From Corynebacterium durum (GTDB lineage Bacteria; Actinomycetota; Actinomycetes; Mycobacteriales; Mycobacteriaceae), in NCBI RefSeq assembly GCF_030408675.1, contig NZ_CP047200.1, positions 1,054,001 to 1,118,000 of the forward strand: a DNA stretch of 64,000 nucleotides. Reading direction: 5' to 3'. Positions within the stretch are counted from its first letter, which is position 1. Every line of letters starts with the position of its first letter. The notes beneath the pieces were generated by a model, which worked only from the letters and a program-made list of their open reading frames with translations, ran no database searches and had not been told where the DNA came from. The translations under genes were made by a program, and so were the position numbers. Below, piece by piece: positions 1-10,860 of this stretch.

Positions 1-838
1 CCCTGAGGAACAGGCTAGTCAGACCAGTGCAAGCAGCGGAAACGAACTCAACGTTCAGCGCACCAGCCTCGCGCTGTTCCCGTACCTACTGGTTATCGTG
101 GTCTTTGCCGTGGCAAAGCTGTGGACCGTGGGCGTCAATATCCCGAAGGCCCTGACCTCCACTGATATTAAATTCCCATGGCCTGGCCTGGATGGTCATC
201 TGGTTGACAGCACTGGTAAACCGTTGACCGCCACTGTGTTTAACTTCAACTGGCTGTCCAACCCGGGCACCCTACTCTTCCTGTCTGGCCTGATTACCGT
301 CATTGTCTACATGCTCAACACCGAAGGTGGAAAGTACCCCATGTCCTTTAAACTGGGATTCGGGGAATTGTTCGGCGGTGCCTATCGCATGCGTTTGGCT
401 GCGTTGACCATTGCAGCGGTTATGGGCTTGGCGTATGTGATGAACTTCTCTGGTCAAACTGGTGCTATTGGTGCGTTCTTGGCTGGTTCTGGTTCCTTCT
501 TCCCATTCATTTCGCCGATCCTTGGGTGGGTTGGTACTGCAGTGACTGGTTCTGCAACTTCCGCCAACGCACTGTTCTCCAAGATGCAGGCCACCGCTGC
601 CACTTCAGTGGGGGCGGAACCCGCTCTCATGGTGGGCGCAAATACCACTGGTGCTGTGATCGGCAAGATGCTGTCTCCACAGACCTTGACCATCGCGAGC
701 GCTGCGGTCCAGATGGAAAACGGCGAAGCCAAGATTATGAAGAACATCATTGGCTTCTCCATCGGCTTGATATTGTTCGTCTGTGTGCTGGTGTTCCTGC
801 AGTCCACCCCGATTCTCGGGTGGATGGTTGTGTCCTAG
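1..838 (+). CDS. L-lactate permease (LctP/LldP family), 3' part
   Basis: The reading frame is open from base 2, so the 5' end lies before the window; about 278 C-terminal residues are visible. The product is an integral membrane lactate/proton symporter of the LctP family. The visible part is hydrophobic, with several membrane segments, and carries the family-typical stretch GSATSANALFSKMQ followed by a hydrophobic C-terminus ending in GWMVVS. It ends 70 bases before argS, and no hairpin terminator is obvious in the gap. The first visible residues are Ser/Gln/Asn-rich, as in a cytoplasmic loop. Family assignment is confident; substrate (lactate versus glycolate) is inferred from the family. 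Confidence 0.85.
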   Translation, partial: PEEQASQTSASSGNELNVQRTSLALFPYLLVIVVFAVAKLWTVGVNIPKALTSTDIKFPWPGLDGHLVDSTGKPLTATVFNFNWLSNPGTLLFLSGLITVIVYMLNTEGGKYPMSFKLGFGELFGGAYRMRLAALTIAAVMGLAYVMNFSGQTGAIGAFLAGSGSFFPFISPILGWVGTAVTGSATSANALFSKMQATAATSVGAEPALMVGANTTGAVIGKMLSPQTLTIASAAVQMENGEAKIMKNIIGFSIGLILFVCVLVFLQSTPILGWMVVS

Positions 839-870
839 CACAAGTTAAGAGTTCAGGAGGTTAAACCAAG

Positions 871-909
871 TTCGGGAAACACGTTGTGGTGCGATAGAAT
901 CGCTTTTCG
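871..909 (+). promoter_or_regulatory. Promoter giving a probably leaderless argS mRNA
   Basis: A good extended -10 hexamer TAGAAT lies at 895-900, and the argS GTG is at 909, eight bases later. A weak -35 (TTCGGG, 871-876) lies 18 bases upstream. There is no Shine-Dalgarno between the -10 and the GTG. The expected transcription start therefore falls on or within two bases of the start codon. Leaderless transcripts are common in corynebacteria; here it is inferred from spacing only. Confidence 0.55.
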
Positions 910-2570
910 TGACTCCTGCAGATTTAGCCTCACTGATTAAAACCACCGCAACCACCGTTCTCAGTGATAGGGAGCTAGATGCTAGCGTTCTTCCTGAGAC
1001 GATGGTTGTTGAACGTCCACGTAACCCCGAACACGGGGATTATGCAACAAATGTGGCTTTGCAGGCGGCCAAGAAAGTGGGCGTGAGTCCCCGAGAGTTA
1101 GCAGCGTGGTTGGTAGATTCACTGGCTACCAATCCGGCAATTGAGTCTGCCGAGGTGGCTGGTCCCGGGTTTATCAACATTCGACTCGCTGCCGATGCCC
1201 AAGGGCAGATTGTGGCAGAGATCCTGCGCGCAGGGGAGAATTACGGGCATTCCGATGGGTATGCGGGTACTGTCGTCAACCTTGAGTTCGTTTCCGCGAA
1301 TCCCACAGGCCCCATCCACCTTGGAGGCACGCGCTGGGCTGCAGTGGGAGATTCACTTGGGCGTATTTTGAGTGCCACAGGCGCGAACGTTACTCGCGAA
1401 TACTATTTCAATGACCACGGAACCCAGATTGATAGGTTTGCGCGTTCGTTAGTTGCTGCCGCGAAAGGTGAGCCAACTCCGGAAGACGGCTACGGTGGGC
1501 AGTATATTGCGGACATTGCTCGGATGGTCGTCGATAAGCATCCTGGGGTGCTGGAGCAAAGTCCAGAGAACATGCAGGAGACGTTCCGTTCTGCGGGCGT
1601 GGAGCTGATGTTTAATCACATCAAGGAGTCGCTGCACGAGTTTGGCACCGACTTTGATGTGTATTTCCACGAAAATTCACTGTTCGAGTCGGGCGCGGTG
1701 GATCGCGCGATTGCTGTGTTGAAGGACAACGGCAACCTGTATGAGGCGGATGGTGCGTGGTGGCTGCGCAGCTCAGCGTTTGGCGATGACAAAGATCGTG
1801 TGGTGATCAAATCCGACGGTAATGCCGCGTATATTGCTGGTGACATTGCCTACGTGGCCGACAAGATTGGCCGCGGACACAACCTGTGCATTTACATGCT
1901 AGGCGCGGACCACCACGGCTATATCGCCAGGCTGAAGGCAGCTGCGGCTGCGCTGGGATACGATCCGGCGCAGGTGGAAGTGCTGATTGGACAGATGGTG
2001 AACCTGGTGAAAGACGGTGAGGCCATCCGTATGTCTAAACGCGCGGGGACGGTGATTACCCTCGATGACTTGGTGGAACTGATCGGTATCGACGCCGCGC
2101 GTTACGCCCTTATCCGTTCCTCGGTAGACTCTACGCTGGACATTGACATGGACCTGTGGGCATCGCAATCCTCAGACAATCCGGTCTACTACGTGCAGTA
2201 CGGGCATGCGCGCTTGTGCTCCATCGCCCGGAAAGCCGCCGATGTTGGGTTGGAGCTTGCTGACACCGATAACGTGGATTACTCGTTGCTCACCCATGAA
2301 CGCGAAGGCGACCTCATCCGTACGCTTGGTGAGTTTCCCGCTGTGGTCACGGCAGCCGCTGAACTCCGCGAACCCCACCGTATCGCGCGCTACGCAGAAG
2401 AACTTGCAGGTACGTTCCACAGGTTTTACGACAACTGCCAAATCCTGCCGAAAGCAGGTGAGGATGTACAGCCAATTCATAAGGCGAGGTTTGCGCTGGC
2501 CATGGCGACTCGCCAAGCCCTGGCGAACGCCTTGGGTCTTGTCGGTGTGACCGCCCCCGAGCGAATGTAG
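909..2570 (+). CDS. argS: Arginyl-tRNA synthetase
   Basis: Class I aminoacyl-tRNA synthetase charging tRNA-Arg in the cytoplasm; 553 residues, normal for bacterial ArgRS. Residues 1-90 form the Arg-tRNA-synthetase N-terminal domain. The HIGH-type motif is HLGG at about 137-140 inside [17 protein letters not shown], and the KMSKS-type motif is MSKR at about 375-378. A DALR anticodon-binding domain follows to the C-terminus. The GTG start is chosen because it gives the canonical N-terminus and sits right behind a -10 box. lysA begins 10 bases after the stop, so the two are co-transcribed, as in Corynebacterium glutamicum, where the pair is a known operon linking arginine and lysine supply. Confidence 0.97.
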   Translation: MTPADLASLIKTTATTVLSDRELDASVLPETMVVERPRNPEHGDYATNVALQAAKKVGVSPRELAAWLVDSLATNPAIESAEVAGPGFINIRLAADAQGQIVAEILRAGENYGHSDGYAGTVVNLEFVSANPTGPIHLGGTRWAAVGDSLGRILSATGANVTREYYFNDHGTQIDRFARSLVAAAKGEPTPEDGYGGQYIADIARMVVDKHPGVLEQSPENMQETFRSAGVELMFNHIKESLHEFGTDFDVYFHENSLFESGAVDRAIAVLKDNGNLYEADGAWWLRSSAFGDDKDRVVIKSDGNAAYIAGDIAYVADKIGRGHNLCIYMLGADHHGYIARLKAAAAALGYDPAQVEVLIGQMVNLVKDGEAIRMSKRAGTVITLDDLVELIGIDAARYALIRSSVDSTLDIDMDLWASQSSDNPVYYVQYGHARLCSIARKAADVGLELADTDNVDYSLLTHEREGDLIRTLGEFPAVVTAAAELREPHRIARYAEELAGTFHRFYDNCQILPKAGEDVQPIHKARFALAMATRQALANALGLVGVTAPERM

Positions 2571-2579
2571 GAGTGCACT

Positions 2580-3968
2580 ATGTCTGCTGATCACAACGCC
2601 AACAACCTTAGCCATAGTGACGAAGCCACTGGTTTTAACGGCTTACCCGCGCACGTGTGGCCCCTGAATGCACGCCGTCAAGAAGACGGCGTGGTGACCG
2701 TCGCGGGTGTGCCGCTCGGAGAGATTGCCGAGGAATATGGCACGCCTGTCATGGTGGTAGACGAGGCCGATTTCCGCTCTCGGTGTCGCGATATGGCTGC
2801 AGCCTTCGGTGGTGGTGACCGTGTGCATTATGCGTCAAAAGCCTTTCTCACCACGGCTATTGTGCGGTGGGTCGATGAGGAAGGGCTGTGCCTTGATGTG
2901 GCCTCGCTCGGGGAACTTACGGTGGCTTTGGCTGCGGGATTCCCGCCGTCGCGCATCGCGGCGCACGGCAACAACAAGTCATCCGATTTCCTGCGTGCTT
3001 GTGTAAAAAACGGCGTGGGCATTGTTGTTATTGATGCCAGCCAGGAGCTGGAGCTGCTGGACCTCATCGCTGCCAATGAAAACTGCACACAAAACGTGCT
3101 GGTGCGGGTGAAACCTGGTATCGAGGCCCACACACATGAATTCATCGCCACCAGCCACGAAGACCAAAAGTTCGGCTTTTCCCTGGCTTCCGGCTCGGCT
3201 TTCGACGCCGCCTGTGCTGCCGTTCGTGCCGAAAACCTGCGGTTGGTTGGTTTGCATTGCCACGTCGGCTCGCAGGTTTTTGACGCGGAAGGCTTCTCCC
3301 TAGCCGCTGAACGTGTGTTGGGGCTGGTGGATCAGCTTTTTGACGCCCTCGGCGAGGAGATTTCACACGACTTCAGCGTGCTGGACCTCGGCGGAGGATA
3401 CGGCATCGCCTATGTGGAGGAACAGAAGGGCCTTGACGTTGCTGCTGTTGCCGCTGATCTGATCGGTCGTGTGAATCGGCACAGCAAGGAACTGGGGCTT
3501 CCAGAACTCATCGTGAAAGTAGAGCCTGGGCGCGCGATTGCAGGGCCGTCGACAGTGACTGTGTACGAAGTTGGAGTGATCAAAGACGTCCACGTTGCCT
3601 CGGATAGGGTTCGGCGTTACCTCGCGGTGAACGGTGGCATGAGCGACAATATTCGACCCAGCCTCTACCAGGCGGAATACGACGCCCGTGTGGTCAACCG
3701 CTTTGTTGATGGTGAGGAAGTAGATTCCCGCATTGTGGGTAGCCACTGTGAGGCTGGAGATATCCTGGTCTCTGATGCCACGTACCCCAACGATATTGCG
3801 ACCGGCGACTACATCGCTTTGGCGGGGACCGGCGCATACTGCTATCCCATGAGCAGCCGCTACAACATGTTCACTCGGCCAGCTGTGGTGAGCGTGAAGG
3901 GCGGGAATACAACATTGATGGTCCGCCGCGAAACCATTGACGATATTTTGGCGCTTGAGGTGATGTAA
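2580..3968 (+). CDS. lysA: Diaminopimelate decarboxylase
   Basis: PLP-dependent fold-III decarboxylase that makes L-lysine from meso-diaminopimelate, the last step of lysine synthesis. 462 residues. The PLP lysine is K87 in HYASKAF. The HCHVGSQ motif near residue 225, the phosphate-binding GGGYG near 272 and the active-site cysteine in SHCEAGD near 389 are all present. The ATG follows a purine-rich GGAG just downstream of the argS stop. A strong hairpin follows the gene, so argS-lysA ends here. In diaminopimelate-containing cell walls this enzyme sits at the split between peptidoglycan and lysine. Confidence 0.97.
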   Translation: MSADHNANNLSHSDEATGFNGLPAHVWPLNARRQEDGVVTVAGVPLGEIAEEYGTPVMVVDEADFRSRCRDMAAAFGGGDRVHYASKAFLTTAIVRWVDEEGLCLDVASLGELTVALAAGFPPSRIAAHGNNKSSDFLRACVKNGVGIVVIDASQELELLDLIAANENCTQNVLVRVKPGIEAHTHEFIATSHEDQKFGFSLASGSAFDAACAAVRAENLRLVGLHCHVGSQVFDAEGFSLAAERVLGLVDQLFDALGEEISHDFSVLDLGGGYGIAYVEEQKGLDVAAVAADLIGRVNRHSKELGLPELIVKVEPGRAIAGPSTVTVYEVGVIKDVHVASDRVRRYLAVNGGMSDNIRPSLYQAEYDARVVNRFVDGEEVDSRIVGSHCEAGDILVSDATYPNDIATGDYIALAGTGAYCYPMSSRYNMFTRPAVVSVKGGNTTLMVRRETIDDILALEVM

Positions 3969-3991
3969 GAACAAGTAGCACGCTGAACGGC

Positions 3992-4053
3992 AAAAAGGTC
4001 TATCCCTGAACTCAGAAAACAGTGATTTTTCCTGTTCAGGGATAGATCTTTTT
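3992..4053 (+). terminator. Rho-independent terminator after argS-lysA
   Basis: A 20-base stem (3992-4011 with 4034-4053) pairs along its whole length with a single G-U position, around a 22-base loop. The stem starts with five A and ends with five T, so it can act in both directions. It would also stop the minus-strand small gene that ends at 4075. Confidence 0.9.
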
Positions 4054-4074
4054 GGTGCAACTCCCGGCTAAGTG

Positions 4075-4307
4075 CTAGCGGATGATGGGAGCGATGATGC
4101 GGTTCTGGACCAGGAAGTTGTACACGGCAACTGCGACAGCTACGTTGATGCCCACACCGATTACGGTGTTAACCGCGCTTGAACCAAGACCAGTGGAGGT
4201 TGCTAGGGCGGTATGAGAAAGTCTCTGCGCTTGCGCGGGGCGACGGCTAAAGACGTTGCCAGGCTCGCGGCGACCATGCTGGTGGCGATACGACGAGGCA
4301 TTTTCAT
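4075..4307 (-). pseudogene. Small secreted protein gene broken by a one-base frameshift
   Basis: Reading the minus strand from ATG 4307 (preceded by TAAGGAT) gives a clean signal peptide, MKMPRRIATSMVAASLATS, continuing LAVAP, then shifts out of frame and stops early. If one base is restored in the G-run at 4237-4240 (a C-run on the coding strand), the protein continues through a perfect AQA signal-peptidase site into a 50-residue mature part ending in NFLVQNRIIAPIIR and a TAG at 4075. The mature part has a hydrophobic VNTVIGVGINVAVAVAVYNF stretch. The second frame has no start of its own. Either a true frameshift mutation, phase variation in a short homopolymer, or a sequencing error. I do not recognise the family; small secreted membrane-active or porin-like peptides of corynebacteria are one possibility. 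Confidence 0.6.
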
Positions 4308-4611
4308 AATATTATCCTTAAGAAATAGGCGACAAGCACCATGAAATGCAGTGGTATTGCTACGTAAAAAATTTTCACAACAGCATTTCTTTGAAAAAAT
4401 ATAGCAGAAAATAATATTTTATTAATTTAAAATGAGGATAAGAATATATTTAGTACATTGGAGATATCTTTTCATCTAAGGTTGTGGCGTGTGGTGCGAG
4501 TGCGCCAAGGAGTATTTCAAGGATGGGGGTAGAGGGGCGCTGAAAGACAGCTTGGTCTACAATAACTGGGAATGCCCACGCTGGATAACTTTAGGGAGAA
4601 CTGGGAGAACG
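4308..4611. other. AT-rich divergent intergenic region before hom
   Basis: No gene is seen in these 304 bases. The part from about 4370 to 4470 is strikingly AT-rich compared with the flanking coding DNA, with several TATAAT-like hexamers on the plus strand (around 4395-4445). It probably holds the hom-thrB promoter and, on the other strand, that of the small secreted-protein gene. An in-frame extension of hom runs back to 4489 but lacks family similarity and is treated as leader. Confidence 0.5.
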
Positions 4612-5949
4612 ATGTCTACAACCTCATCCACCTTCAACCCCGGTAAAGGTACTGGCGAGCCGGTTGGTATCGCCATTTTGGGCCACGGCACCGTGGGGAG
4701 TGAAGTGCTTCGGCTTCTGAACAAATACGAAGATGATTTAGTGCACCGCATCGGTGGCGCCTTTGAGCTCAAAGGCGTGGCAGTGGGGGACCTTGCCAAA
4801 GTCCGCCCCGGCGTGCCTAAGGAACTATTTACCGATGACGCTATGGAACTGATCAACCGCGATGATGTGGACATTGTGGTTGAGGTTATCGGCGGTATCG
4901 ACTATCCCCGTGAGGTCGTGCTTGCCGCGCTCCGTGCCGGAAAATCAGTGGTTACGGCGAATAAAGCCCTCGTAGCTGCGCACTCGGCAGAGTTGGCAGA
5001 AGCGGCTGATGAAGCGGGCGTCGATTTGTACTTTGAAGCAGCTGTCGCCGCAGCAATCCCGGTGCTTGGCCCGCTACGCCGGTCTCTCGCTGGTGACCGC
5101 GTTCTGTCAGTCAAGGGCATTGTTAACGGCACCACCAACTTCATCCTGGACGCCATGGACTCTACTGGGGCCTCCTACGACGACATGTTCGCCGAAGCAC
5201 AGCGTCTGGGGTATGTCGAAGCCGATCCCTCCGCCGACATTGATGGCCATGATGCGGCATCCAAGGCCGCCATCCTCGCATCTTTGGCGTTCCACACGCG
5301 CGTGACCTCCGATGATGTATATTGCGAAGGCATCTCCAACATTTCGGCAACTGACATCAAAGCTGCGCAGTCAGCTGGCTACACCATCAAACTTCTCGCC
5401 ATTTGCGAACGACTCATTGATGACAACGGGCAGGAAACCGTTTCCGCTCGAGTACATCCCACCCTCGTCCCGCGCAGCCACCCCTTGGCCAGCGTGGATA
5501 AATCCTTCAACGCCATTTTTATTGAAGCAGAAGCAGCTGGTCGTCTCATGTTTTATGGAAACGGCGCCGGCGGAGCACCGACCGCATCTGCGGTTCTTGG
5601 CGACATTGTCGGCGCAGCACGCAATAAAGTCCATGGAGGCCGTGCGCCAGGTGAATCCACCTACGCCAGTCTGCCTATCGCCGACTTCGGCGATGTAGAA
5701 ACCCGCTACCACATCGACATGGAGGTCGATGACCGCATCGGAGTCCTGGCCGAAACCGCTGCGGTGTTTAGCGACCGCGGAATTTCCCTGCGGACCGTAC
5801 GCCAAGAGGAAGGCGGTGAGGATCATGCACGTCTTGTCATCGTCACACATAAGGCCAAGGAATCCGATCTCGCCGCCACGATTGAGTCGCTCAACAACCT
5901 GCCAGCAGTGAAGGCCGTCAACAGCGTGATTCGGTTGGAGGGCGAATAA
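4612..5949 (+). CDS. hom: Homoserine dehydrogenase
   Basis: NAD(P)H-dependent reduction of aspartate semialdehyde to homoserine, the branch point to threonine, methionine and isoleucine. From the ATG at 4612 (preceded by GGGAG) the protein is 445 residues, the length I recall for the C. glutamicum enzyme, and begins [20 protein letters not shown]. The Rossmann motif GHGTVG lies near residues 27-32, catalytic Lys and substrate residues lie in the central domain ([11 protein letters not shown]), and an ACT domain ([14 protein letters not shown] onward) occupies the last 80 residues, the site of threonine feedback inhibition in this family. The frame stays open to 4489, but the extra 41 residues do not look like protein. 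thrB starts four bases after the stop. Confidence 0.96.
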   Translation: MSTTSSTFNPGKGTGEPVGIAILGHGTVGSEVLRLLNKYEDDLVHRIGGAFELKGVAVGDLAKVRPGVPKELFTDDAMELINRDDVDIVVEVIGGIDYPREVVLAALRAGKSVVTANKALVAAHSAELAEAADEAGVDLYFEAAVAAAIPVLGPLRRSLAGDRVLSVKGIVNGTTNFILDAMDSTGASYDDMFAEAQRLGYVEADPSADIDGHDAASKAAILASLAFHTRVTSDDVYCEGISNISATDIKAAQSAGYTIKLLAICERLIDDNGQETVSARVHPTLVPRSHPLASVDKSFNAIFIEAEAAGRLMFYGNGAGGAPTASAVLGDIVGAARNKVHGGRAPGESTYASLPIADFGDVETRYHIDMEVDDRIGVLAETAAVFSDRGISLRTVRQEEGGEDHARLVIVTHKAKESDLAATIESLNNLPAVKAVNSVIRLEGE

Positions 5950-5953
5950 TCAC

Positions 5954-6880
5954 ATGGCAATTGAAGTGCCTGCTGGACAGAAAGTTACTGTCAAAGTACC
6001 TGCCTCATCGGCAAACCTCGGTCCAGGCTTTGACACCCTCGGGCTCGCGCTGGGGTTGTACGACACGGTGGATGTAGAGGTCATTCCCCAGGGGCTAGAG
6101 GTGGAGATTTTCGGCGAAGGCGAAGACGATCTTCCTCGAGACGGTTCGCACCTGGTGGTCAAGGCTATTCGCGCAGGACTAAAAGCCGCCGACGTGGATG
6201 TTCCTGGTTTGCGAGTGGTCTGCCACAACAATATTCCCCAATCTCGGGGGCTGGGATCCTCTGCCGCTGCCGCTGTTGCTGGTGTTGCTGCGGCGAATGG
6301 GCTTGCGGGTTTTCCTCTTGACGACGCCCAGGTGGTCCAGCTGTCCTCTGCCTTTGAGGGGCATCCTGACAACGCTGCTGCCTCTGTGCTCGGCAATGCG
6401 GTGGTGAGTTGGACGGAAATTCCTGTTGACGGACGTACTCACCCTCAATACAAAGCGGTGAGCATTCCCGTGCATCCCTCCATTCGTGCTTTTGCGCTGG
6501 TTCCGGCGTTCCACGCCTCCACAGAGGCGGTGCGTCGCGTACTGCCGTCGGATGTCACGCACGTTGACGCACGTTTCAACGTGTCGCGCTGTGCGGTGAT
6601 GACCGTCGCATTGCAGCATCACCCAGAACTGCTGTGGGAAGGCACGAGGGATCGCCTACATCAGCCCTATCGTGCGGATGTACTGCCAGTGACAGCTGAA
6701 TGGGTGAATCGCTTGCGCAATAAGGGTTACGCCGCCTATCTTTCCGGGGCTGGGCCCACGTGCATGGTATTGACTACAGGAGATGGTGTGGACGAGAAAT
6801 CTCTTCAGGATGCCCGCGATGCTGGTCTCCGCGTCATGGAGTTGCCGGTTGCGGGACCGGTTGAGGTGACCGTGCACTAA
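5954..6880 (+). CDS. thrB: Homoserine kinase
   Basis: GHMP-family kinase phosphorylating homoserine in threonine synthesis; cytoplasmic, 308 residues. The ATP-binding GHMP motif is [16 protein letters not shown] around residues 95-110, and the C-terminal GHMP motif is [12 protein letters not shown]. It lies four bases downstream of hom and so forms the hom-thrB operon known in corynebacteria. Its stop is only six bases from the stop of the convergent acyl-CoA ligase gene, with no room for a separate terminator. Confidence 0.96.
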   Translation: MAIEVPAGQKVTVKVPASSANLGPGFDTLGLALGLYDTVDVEVIPQGLEVEIFGEGEDDLPRDGSHLVVKAIRAGLKAADVDVPGLRVVCHNNIPQSRGLGSSAAAAVAGVAAANGLAGFPLDDAQVVQLSSAFEGHPDNAAASVLGNAVVSWTEIPVDGRTHPQYKAVSIPVHPSIRAFALVPAFHASTEAVRRVLPSDVTHVDARFNVSRCAVMTVALQHHPELLWEGTRDRLHQPYRADVLPVTAEWVNRLRNKGYAAYLSGAGPTCMVLTTGDGVDEKSLQDARDAGLRVMELPVAGPVEVTVH

Positions 6881-6886
6881 GTGCAT

Positions 6887-8602
6887 TTACTTTTCGCCAG
6901 GGCCACGCAACTTGATCACTTCAAAGTCACCGTCGGCGAGGTGTTTGCGCAGGTCCTTCTTGTCGAACTTGTCCACCGATGTCTTATCGATGCTGTCCAC
7001 AAACGTCCAGTATTCAGGCAGCATCCAGCTGGGAAGCTTTTCTCGAAGGCCGTCGCGGAGGATTTCGGCGGTGTCGCGGTTCGGTTCAACATGAGCATGC
7101 AGCACTGTGACGGCAAGGGGACGTTCGCCCCATTTCTCGTCGCTGTAACCGATCACCGCAGCCTCGACCACCCTGCTCGATTCCATGATCAGGTTCTCCA
7201 ACTGCACTGAGTAAATCCACTCTCCGCCGGAGCGGATCACATCGCGGGCGCGGTCCTCAATGGTGAGGAAGCCGTCTTTGGTCACGGATCCTACGTCGCC
7301 GGTGCGTAACCAACCGTCCGGCGTGAACTTTTCTAGGGCATCGTCAATGTTGTCTCCTCGGAAAGTGTGGGCGAGTCCGCCTTCCACGTCTGCTGGGGAG
7401 TGGTAGTACGATGCGGTGACCCAATTTCCGCGCACCTGAATTTCCCCCTGGTTGCGGTCGGTGCTGGCAACAACCTCGCCATCGTTCACCACGCGGTATT
7501 CCATGCTTGCAGGGAATCGCCCCTGGCTGATGCGGTAATTCCAGCGCGCTTCGCCGGACACGCCTGATGGCGGGCGGGCGACCGTGCCGATGGGGGAGGT
7601 TTCGGTCATTCCCCAGATGTGAATGACGTCTACACCGTAGCGTTCCTCCCATAGCTTGATCAGGATCGGCGGGACGGGGGAGCCGCCGGCGAAAATCTCG
7701 GTGAGGCTCATGCGCTCCGGTGGATTGTTGATGTAGTGCACCATGAGGGAAATCCACAGGGTGGGAACACCGGTGGCCACGCGCGGATGTGTGGTGGCGA
7801 TGATGGCTGCGAGTGCCGGGGCGGATACATCGGATCCTGGAAAGACCAGCGGGGCACCGCACATAAACGCGGCAATGGGAATACCCCAGCTGAGCACGTG
7901 ATAGATGGGAACGCAGCAGAGGAACGGAACACCGTGGGTGACTGCGAATGAATCCGTGGTGCATAGGTTCATGGAATGCAGATAGATGGAGCGGTGCGAA
8001 TAAACAACACCTTTGGGGGCGCCGGTGGTTCCCGTTGAGTAACACAAGACGGCGGCTGTTTTTTCTGGCAGTACAGGCCATGAAAACGTTGAGGGGTGGC
8101 CGTCGATAAGCGCCTCATAGGAGTACCCAGCCACACCGTCTGGAAGGGTAGCGATGGCGGCATCCAAGGAACCGACGCCGATGAAGACGACGGCGCGCAC
8201 CCTGGGGCAGTGCTCCAGGATCGCCGAAAGCTTATGCGCCAAGCGCGGATCAGCGATGATGACCTGGTCCTCAGCATGATTGATGATGTGCTGCAATTGG
8301 TCATCCATCAGCTGCTTGTTGAGCGGGTTGAACACCGCACCCATGCACGTGACGGCAAAGAAGGACTCCAGATGCTCGGCACAGTTGTACATGAATGTGC
8401 CTACGCGTTGATCGTCAGTCACATTAAGTTCAGAGCGCAACGCATGTGCTAACGCGGCGGCACGTGCTCCGATCTCAGCGAAGGTTGTGGTCTCTTTGCT
8501 TCCATTATCGCAGCTGGTCACGGTGGTATTTCCGTGAATTTGTGACCCGTAAGTGAGTATTCGTGCGATCGACAACGGAATGTCATGCATGGTGCTGAGC
8601 AT
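6887..8602 (-). CDS. AMP-dependent acyl-CoA ligase (fatty-acyl-CoA synthetase family)
   Basis: Adenylate-forming enzyme that activates a carboxylic acid to its CoA thioester; about 571 residues. Visible signatures: the P-loop-like YSTGTTGAPKGVVYSH, the GMTE motif in the adenylation domain, the hinge GWLRTGDVGSV...EDRARDVIRSGGEWI, and a C-terminal lysine in DKFDKKDLRKHL. This pattern fits the FadD/AlkK-like medium- to long-chain subgroup. I prefer ATG 8602 (MLSTMHDIPLS); the frame is open to a GTG at 8674, which would add 24 unconvincing residues. No strong Shine-Dalgarno is seen for either start. The gene sits alone and convergent to thrB, between two conserved blocks, so it is likely a clade-specific insertion. 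Substrate is unknown. Confidence 0.85.
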   Translation of the reverse strand: MLSTMHDIPLSIARILTYGSQIHGNTTVTSCDNGSKETTTFAEIGARAAALAHALRSELNVTDDQRVGTFMYNCAEHLESFFAVTCMGAVFNPLNKQLMDDQLQHIINHAEDQVIIADPRLAHKLSAILEHCPRVRAVVFIGVGSLDAAIATLPDGVAGYSYEALIDGHPSTFSWPVLPEKTAAVLCYSTGTTGAPKGVVYSHRSIYLHSMNLCTTDSFAVTHGVPFLCCVPIYHVLSWGIPIAAFMCGAPLVFPGSDVSAPALAAIIATTHPRVATGVPTLWISLMVHYINNPPERMSLTEIFAGGSPVPPILIKLWEERYGVDVIHIWGMTETSPIGTVARPPSGVSGEARWNYRISQGRFPASMEYRVVNDGEVVASTDRNQGEIQVRGNWVTASYYHSPADVEGGLAHTFRGDNIDDALEKFTPDGWLRTGDVGSVTKDGFLTIEDRARDVIRSGGEWIYSVQLENLIMESSRVVEAAVIGYSDEKWGERPLAVTVLHAHVEPNRDTAEILRDGLREKLPSWMLPEYWTFVDSIDKTSVDKFDKKDLRKHLADGDFEVIKLRGPGEK

Positions 8603-8674
8603 GGACACTACTCTAGTAAATGACACAATTTCGTGTGAGTGCGCTACACTGTTGGTGAACCGGCGAATAGTCAC

Positions 8675-8918
8675 TGATGAGCAACCCGTTTCAGCTGGTG
8701 CTCCACTGTAAAAGTCGGCTTAATCAAAATTCTTTGGAAACGCTTTTGCGTTGCTCAAAGATAATGCATTTGAGGCACTTCATCACCCACAGGTCCGTAA
8801 GGGCCACGGCTCATTGTGATGGGAACGTGAGTCTGCGGTGCTCAGAAGTGTAAATTCACAGCCGCTTTCCGGTCTCGCTCAGTATGCGGTGACCTGGTAA
8901 GCCATTGAAAGGAAATCT
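8675..8918. other. Intergenic region upstream of rho
   Basis: No gene seen. It separates the divergent acyl-CoA ligase and rho. rho leaders are often long and autoregulated; I see no decisive promoter. A good ribosome binding site (AAAGGAAAT) lies just before the rho GTG. Confidence 0.4.
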
Positions 8919-10859
8919 GTGACAGATACGGATATCACCGCCACCGATTCAACGAGCGGTGCACAGCAGCAGAACCTCAGCGCACTGCGGCTCCCAGAAT
9001 TACGCCAAATCGCACAGCGCATGGGTATTCGGGGTACCTCTACGTTGCGTAAAGGAGCCCTCATTGAGGCGATTCAATCCAATGGGGCATCGTTAGCAAA
9101 GCCTGCGCGTGAGACTGCATCAGAGGCGGCAGAGGCCGTGGAGGCCGCCGGAACTACTGAGCCTACTAAGGCACCCACTCGACGCCGCGCCACCAAACGA
9201 GTCGCTGCGGCGAGTGACGACGCCGCGTCATCCTCCTCTGCGTCCGATGCAGCTGCCGCTGCCGATGAGGCTTCAACAAACGCACCCGCAGAGTCCAGCA
9301 ACACAGGTGACGGCGAAGAGGTTCGCTACGAATCCCGGTCTGCGGCACGTCGTGCACGTCGCAATCGTGCCCGCATGAATCAGCGCGAACAGCGGGATAA
9401 GGAGCGCGGACAGCAGCGCAATGCCTCTGGCGCGCGTGATTCCCGCGATACTGATGACGCCGCGCCTGCGGCCGATACATCTGCTGACTCGGCTGGCAAT
9501 ACTGCAAACACGAGCGACGACAATGCTCGCCAAGACGGCAACCGCGACAATCAACAGGACCGCCGCCAGCAGCGCAATTACCGCGATGATGACGGGGATG
9601 ATCGTCGTGGGCGCCGCAACAACCGCCGTGAACGGCCACGCCGTGGCCGGGACAACCGTAATGACGATGAGGTGCGGGAGGACGATGTTCTGCAGAACGT
9701 TGCCGGCATCCTGGACATTGTGGACAACAATGTCGCTTTCCTACGTACCTCTGGGTACCAGTCCGGCCCCGCCGATGTGTTTGTGACCCAGCAAATGATC
9801 CGCCGCCTGGGGCTGCGTCGTGGTGACGCCATCATTGGTCAGGTTAAGGCTCCGCGTGAGGGGCAGAACAACTACCAGGGTGGACGCAACCGTCAGAAGT
9901 ACAACCCGTTAGTGCGGGTGGACACCATCAATGGCATGACCGTTGAGGAAGCGCGCCAGCGTCCTGAGTTTTCCAAGCTCACCCCGTTGTATCCGAATCA
10001 GCGCCTGCGCCTGGAGACGGACCCGAAGATCCTGACCACGCGCGTGATCGACTTGATCATGCCGATTGGCAAGGGGCAGCGCGCGTTGATTGTTTCCCCG
10101 CCAAAGGCCGGTAAGACCACCATTCTGCAGAACGTTGCCAACGCTATTGCCAAAAACAACCCTGAGTGTTACCTCATGGTTGTGTTGGTCGATGAGCGGC
10201 CCGAAGAGGTCACTGACATGCAGCGCAGTGTTCACGGCGAGGTGATCGCTTCCACCTTCGACCGTCCGCCAAGTGAGCACACCACTGTGGCGGAACTTGC
10301 CATTGAGCGCGCGAAGCGCCTTGTTGAGCAGGGGCAAGACGTGGTGGTTCTCCTGGATTCCATCACGCGTCTGGGTCGGGCATACAACAACAGCTCTCCG
10401 GCATCGGGGCGTATCCTCTCTGGTGGTGTGGATTCCAACGCCTTGTACCCGCCCAAGCGGTTCCTGGGTGCTGCCCGCAACATTGAAAACGGCGGTTCGT
10501 TGACGATTATTGCCACCGCTATGGTGGAGACTGGTTCTGCCGGTGACACCGTGATCTTCGAGGAGTTCAAGGGCACTGGCAATGCTGAGTTGAAGTTGGA
10601 TCGTCGTATCTCCGAGCGGCGCGTATTCCCCGCCGTGGATGTGAACCCGTCCGGTACTCGCAAGGATGAGTTGCTGCTGGCCCCCGAAGAGGCCCGCATT
10701 ATGCACAAGCTTCGCCGCATTCTGTCCAACTTGGATAATCAGCAAGCGATTGACCTGCTGATTAAGCAGTTGAAGAAGACGAAGTCCAACGGTGAATTCC
10801 TCATGCAGATCGCGTCGAGCGCACCTATGGCTGGTGATGTTGAGGAGGACTTCTCCTAA
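8919..10859 (+). CDS. rho: Transcription termination factor Rho
   Basis: Hexameric RNA helicase/ATPase that ends transcription. 646 residues against about 420 in E. coli. The Rho_N domain ([18 protein letters not shown]...LIEAIQ) is near residues 20-60. An insert of nearly 190 residues follows, first Ala/Glu/Ser-rich, then Arg/Asp/Asn/Gln-rich, as typical of high-GC actinobacteria and thought to aid binding to structured RNA. The cold-shock RNA-binding domain begins near 255. The ATPase core has Walker [17 protein letters not shown] and the Q/R-loop region [11 protein letters not shown]. The GTG start follows AAAGGAAAT. prfA follows after one base. Confidence 0.97.
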   Translation: MTDTDITATDSTSGAQQQNLSALRLPELRQIAQRMGIRGTSTLRKGALIEAIQSNGASLAKPARETASEAAEAVEAAGTTEPTKAPTRRRATKRVAAASDDAASSSSASDAAAAADEASTNAPAESSNTGDGEEVRYESRSAARRARRNRARMNQREQRDKERGQQRNASGARDSRDTDDAAPAADTSADSAGNTANTSDDNARQDGNRDNQQDRRQQRNYRDDDGDDRRGRRNNRRERPRRGRDNRNDDEVREDDVLQNVAGILDIVDNNVAFLRTSGYQSGPADVFVTQQMIRRLGLRRGDAIIGQVKAPREGQNNYQGGRNRQKYNPLVRVDTINGMTVEEARQRPEFSKLTPLYPNQRLRLETDPKILTTRVIDLIMPIGKGQRALIVSPPKAGKTTILQNVANAIAKNNPECYLMVVLVDERPEEVTDMQRSVHGEVIASTFDRPPSEHTTVAELAIERAKRLVEQGQDVVVLLDSITRLGRAYNNSSPASGRILSGGVDSNALYPPKRFLGAARNIENGGSLTIIATAMVETGSAGDTVIFEEFKGTGNAELKLDRRISERRVFPAVDVNPSGTRKDELLLAPEEARIMHKLRRILSNLDNQQAIDLLIKQLKKTKSNGEFLMQIASSAPMAGDVEEDFS

Positions 10860-10860
10860 G

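Noticed and set aside
3363..3974. 203-codon open frame on the minus strand opposite lysA
   Set aside because: It mirrors lysA codons, has no ribosome site and no family features; lysA is certain.
4489..4611. Longer start for hom at 4489
   Set aside because: The added 41 residues (Cys/Trp-rich) do not resemble the family; ATG 4612 gives the expected N-terminus and has a ribosome site.
8675..8918. A tRNA or small RNA gene before rho
   Set aside because: No cloverleaf or T-loop sequence could be built; short A/T-rich repeats only.
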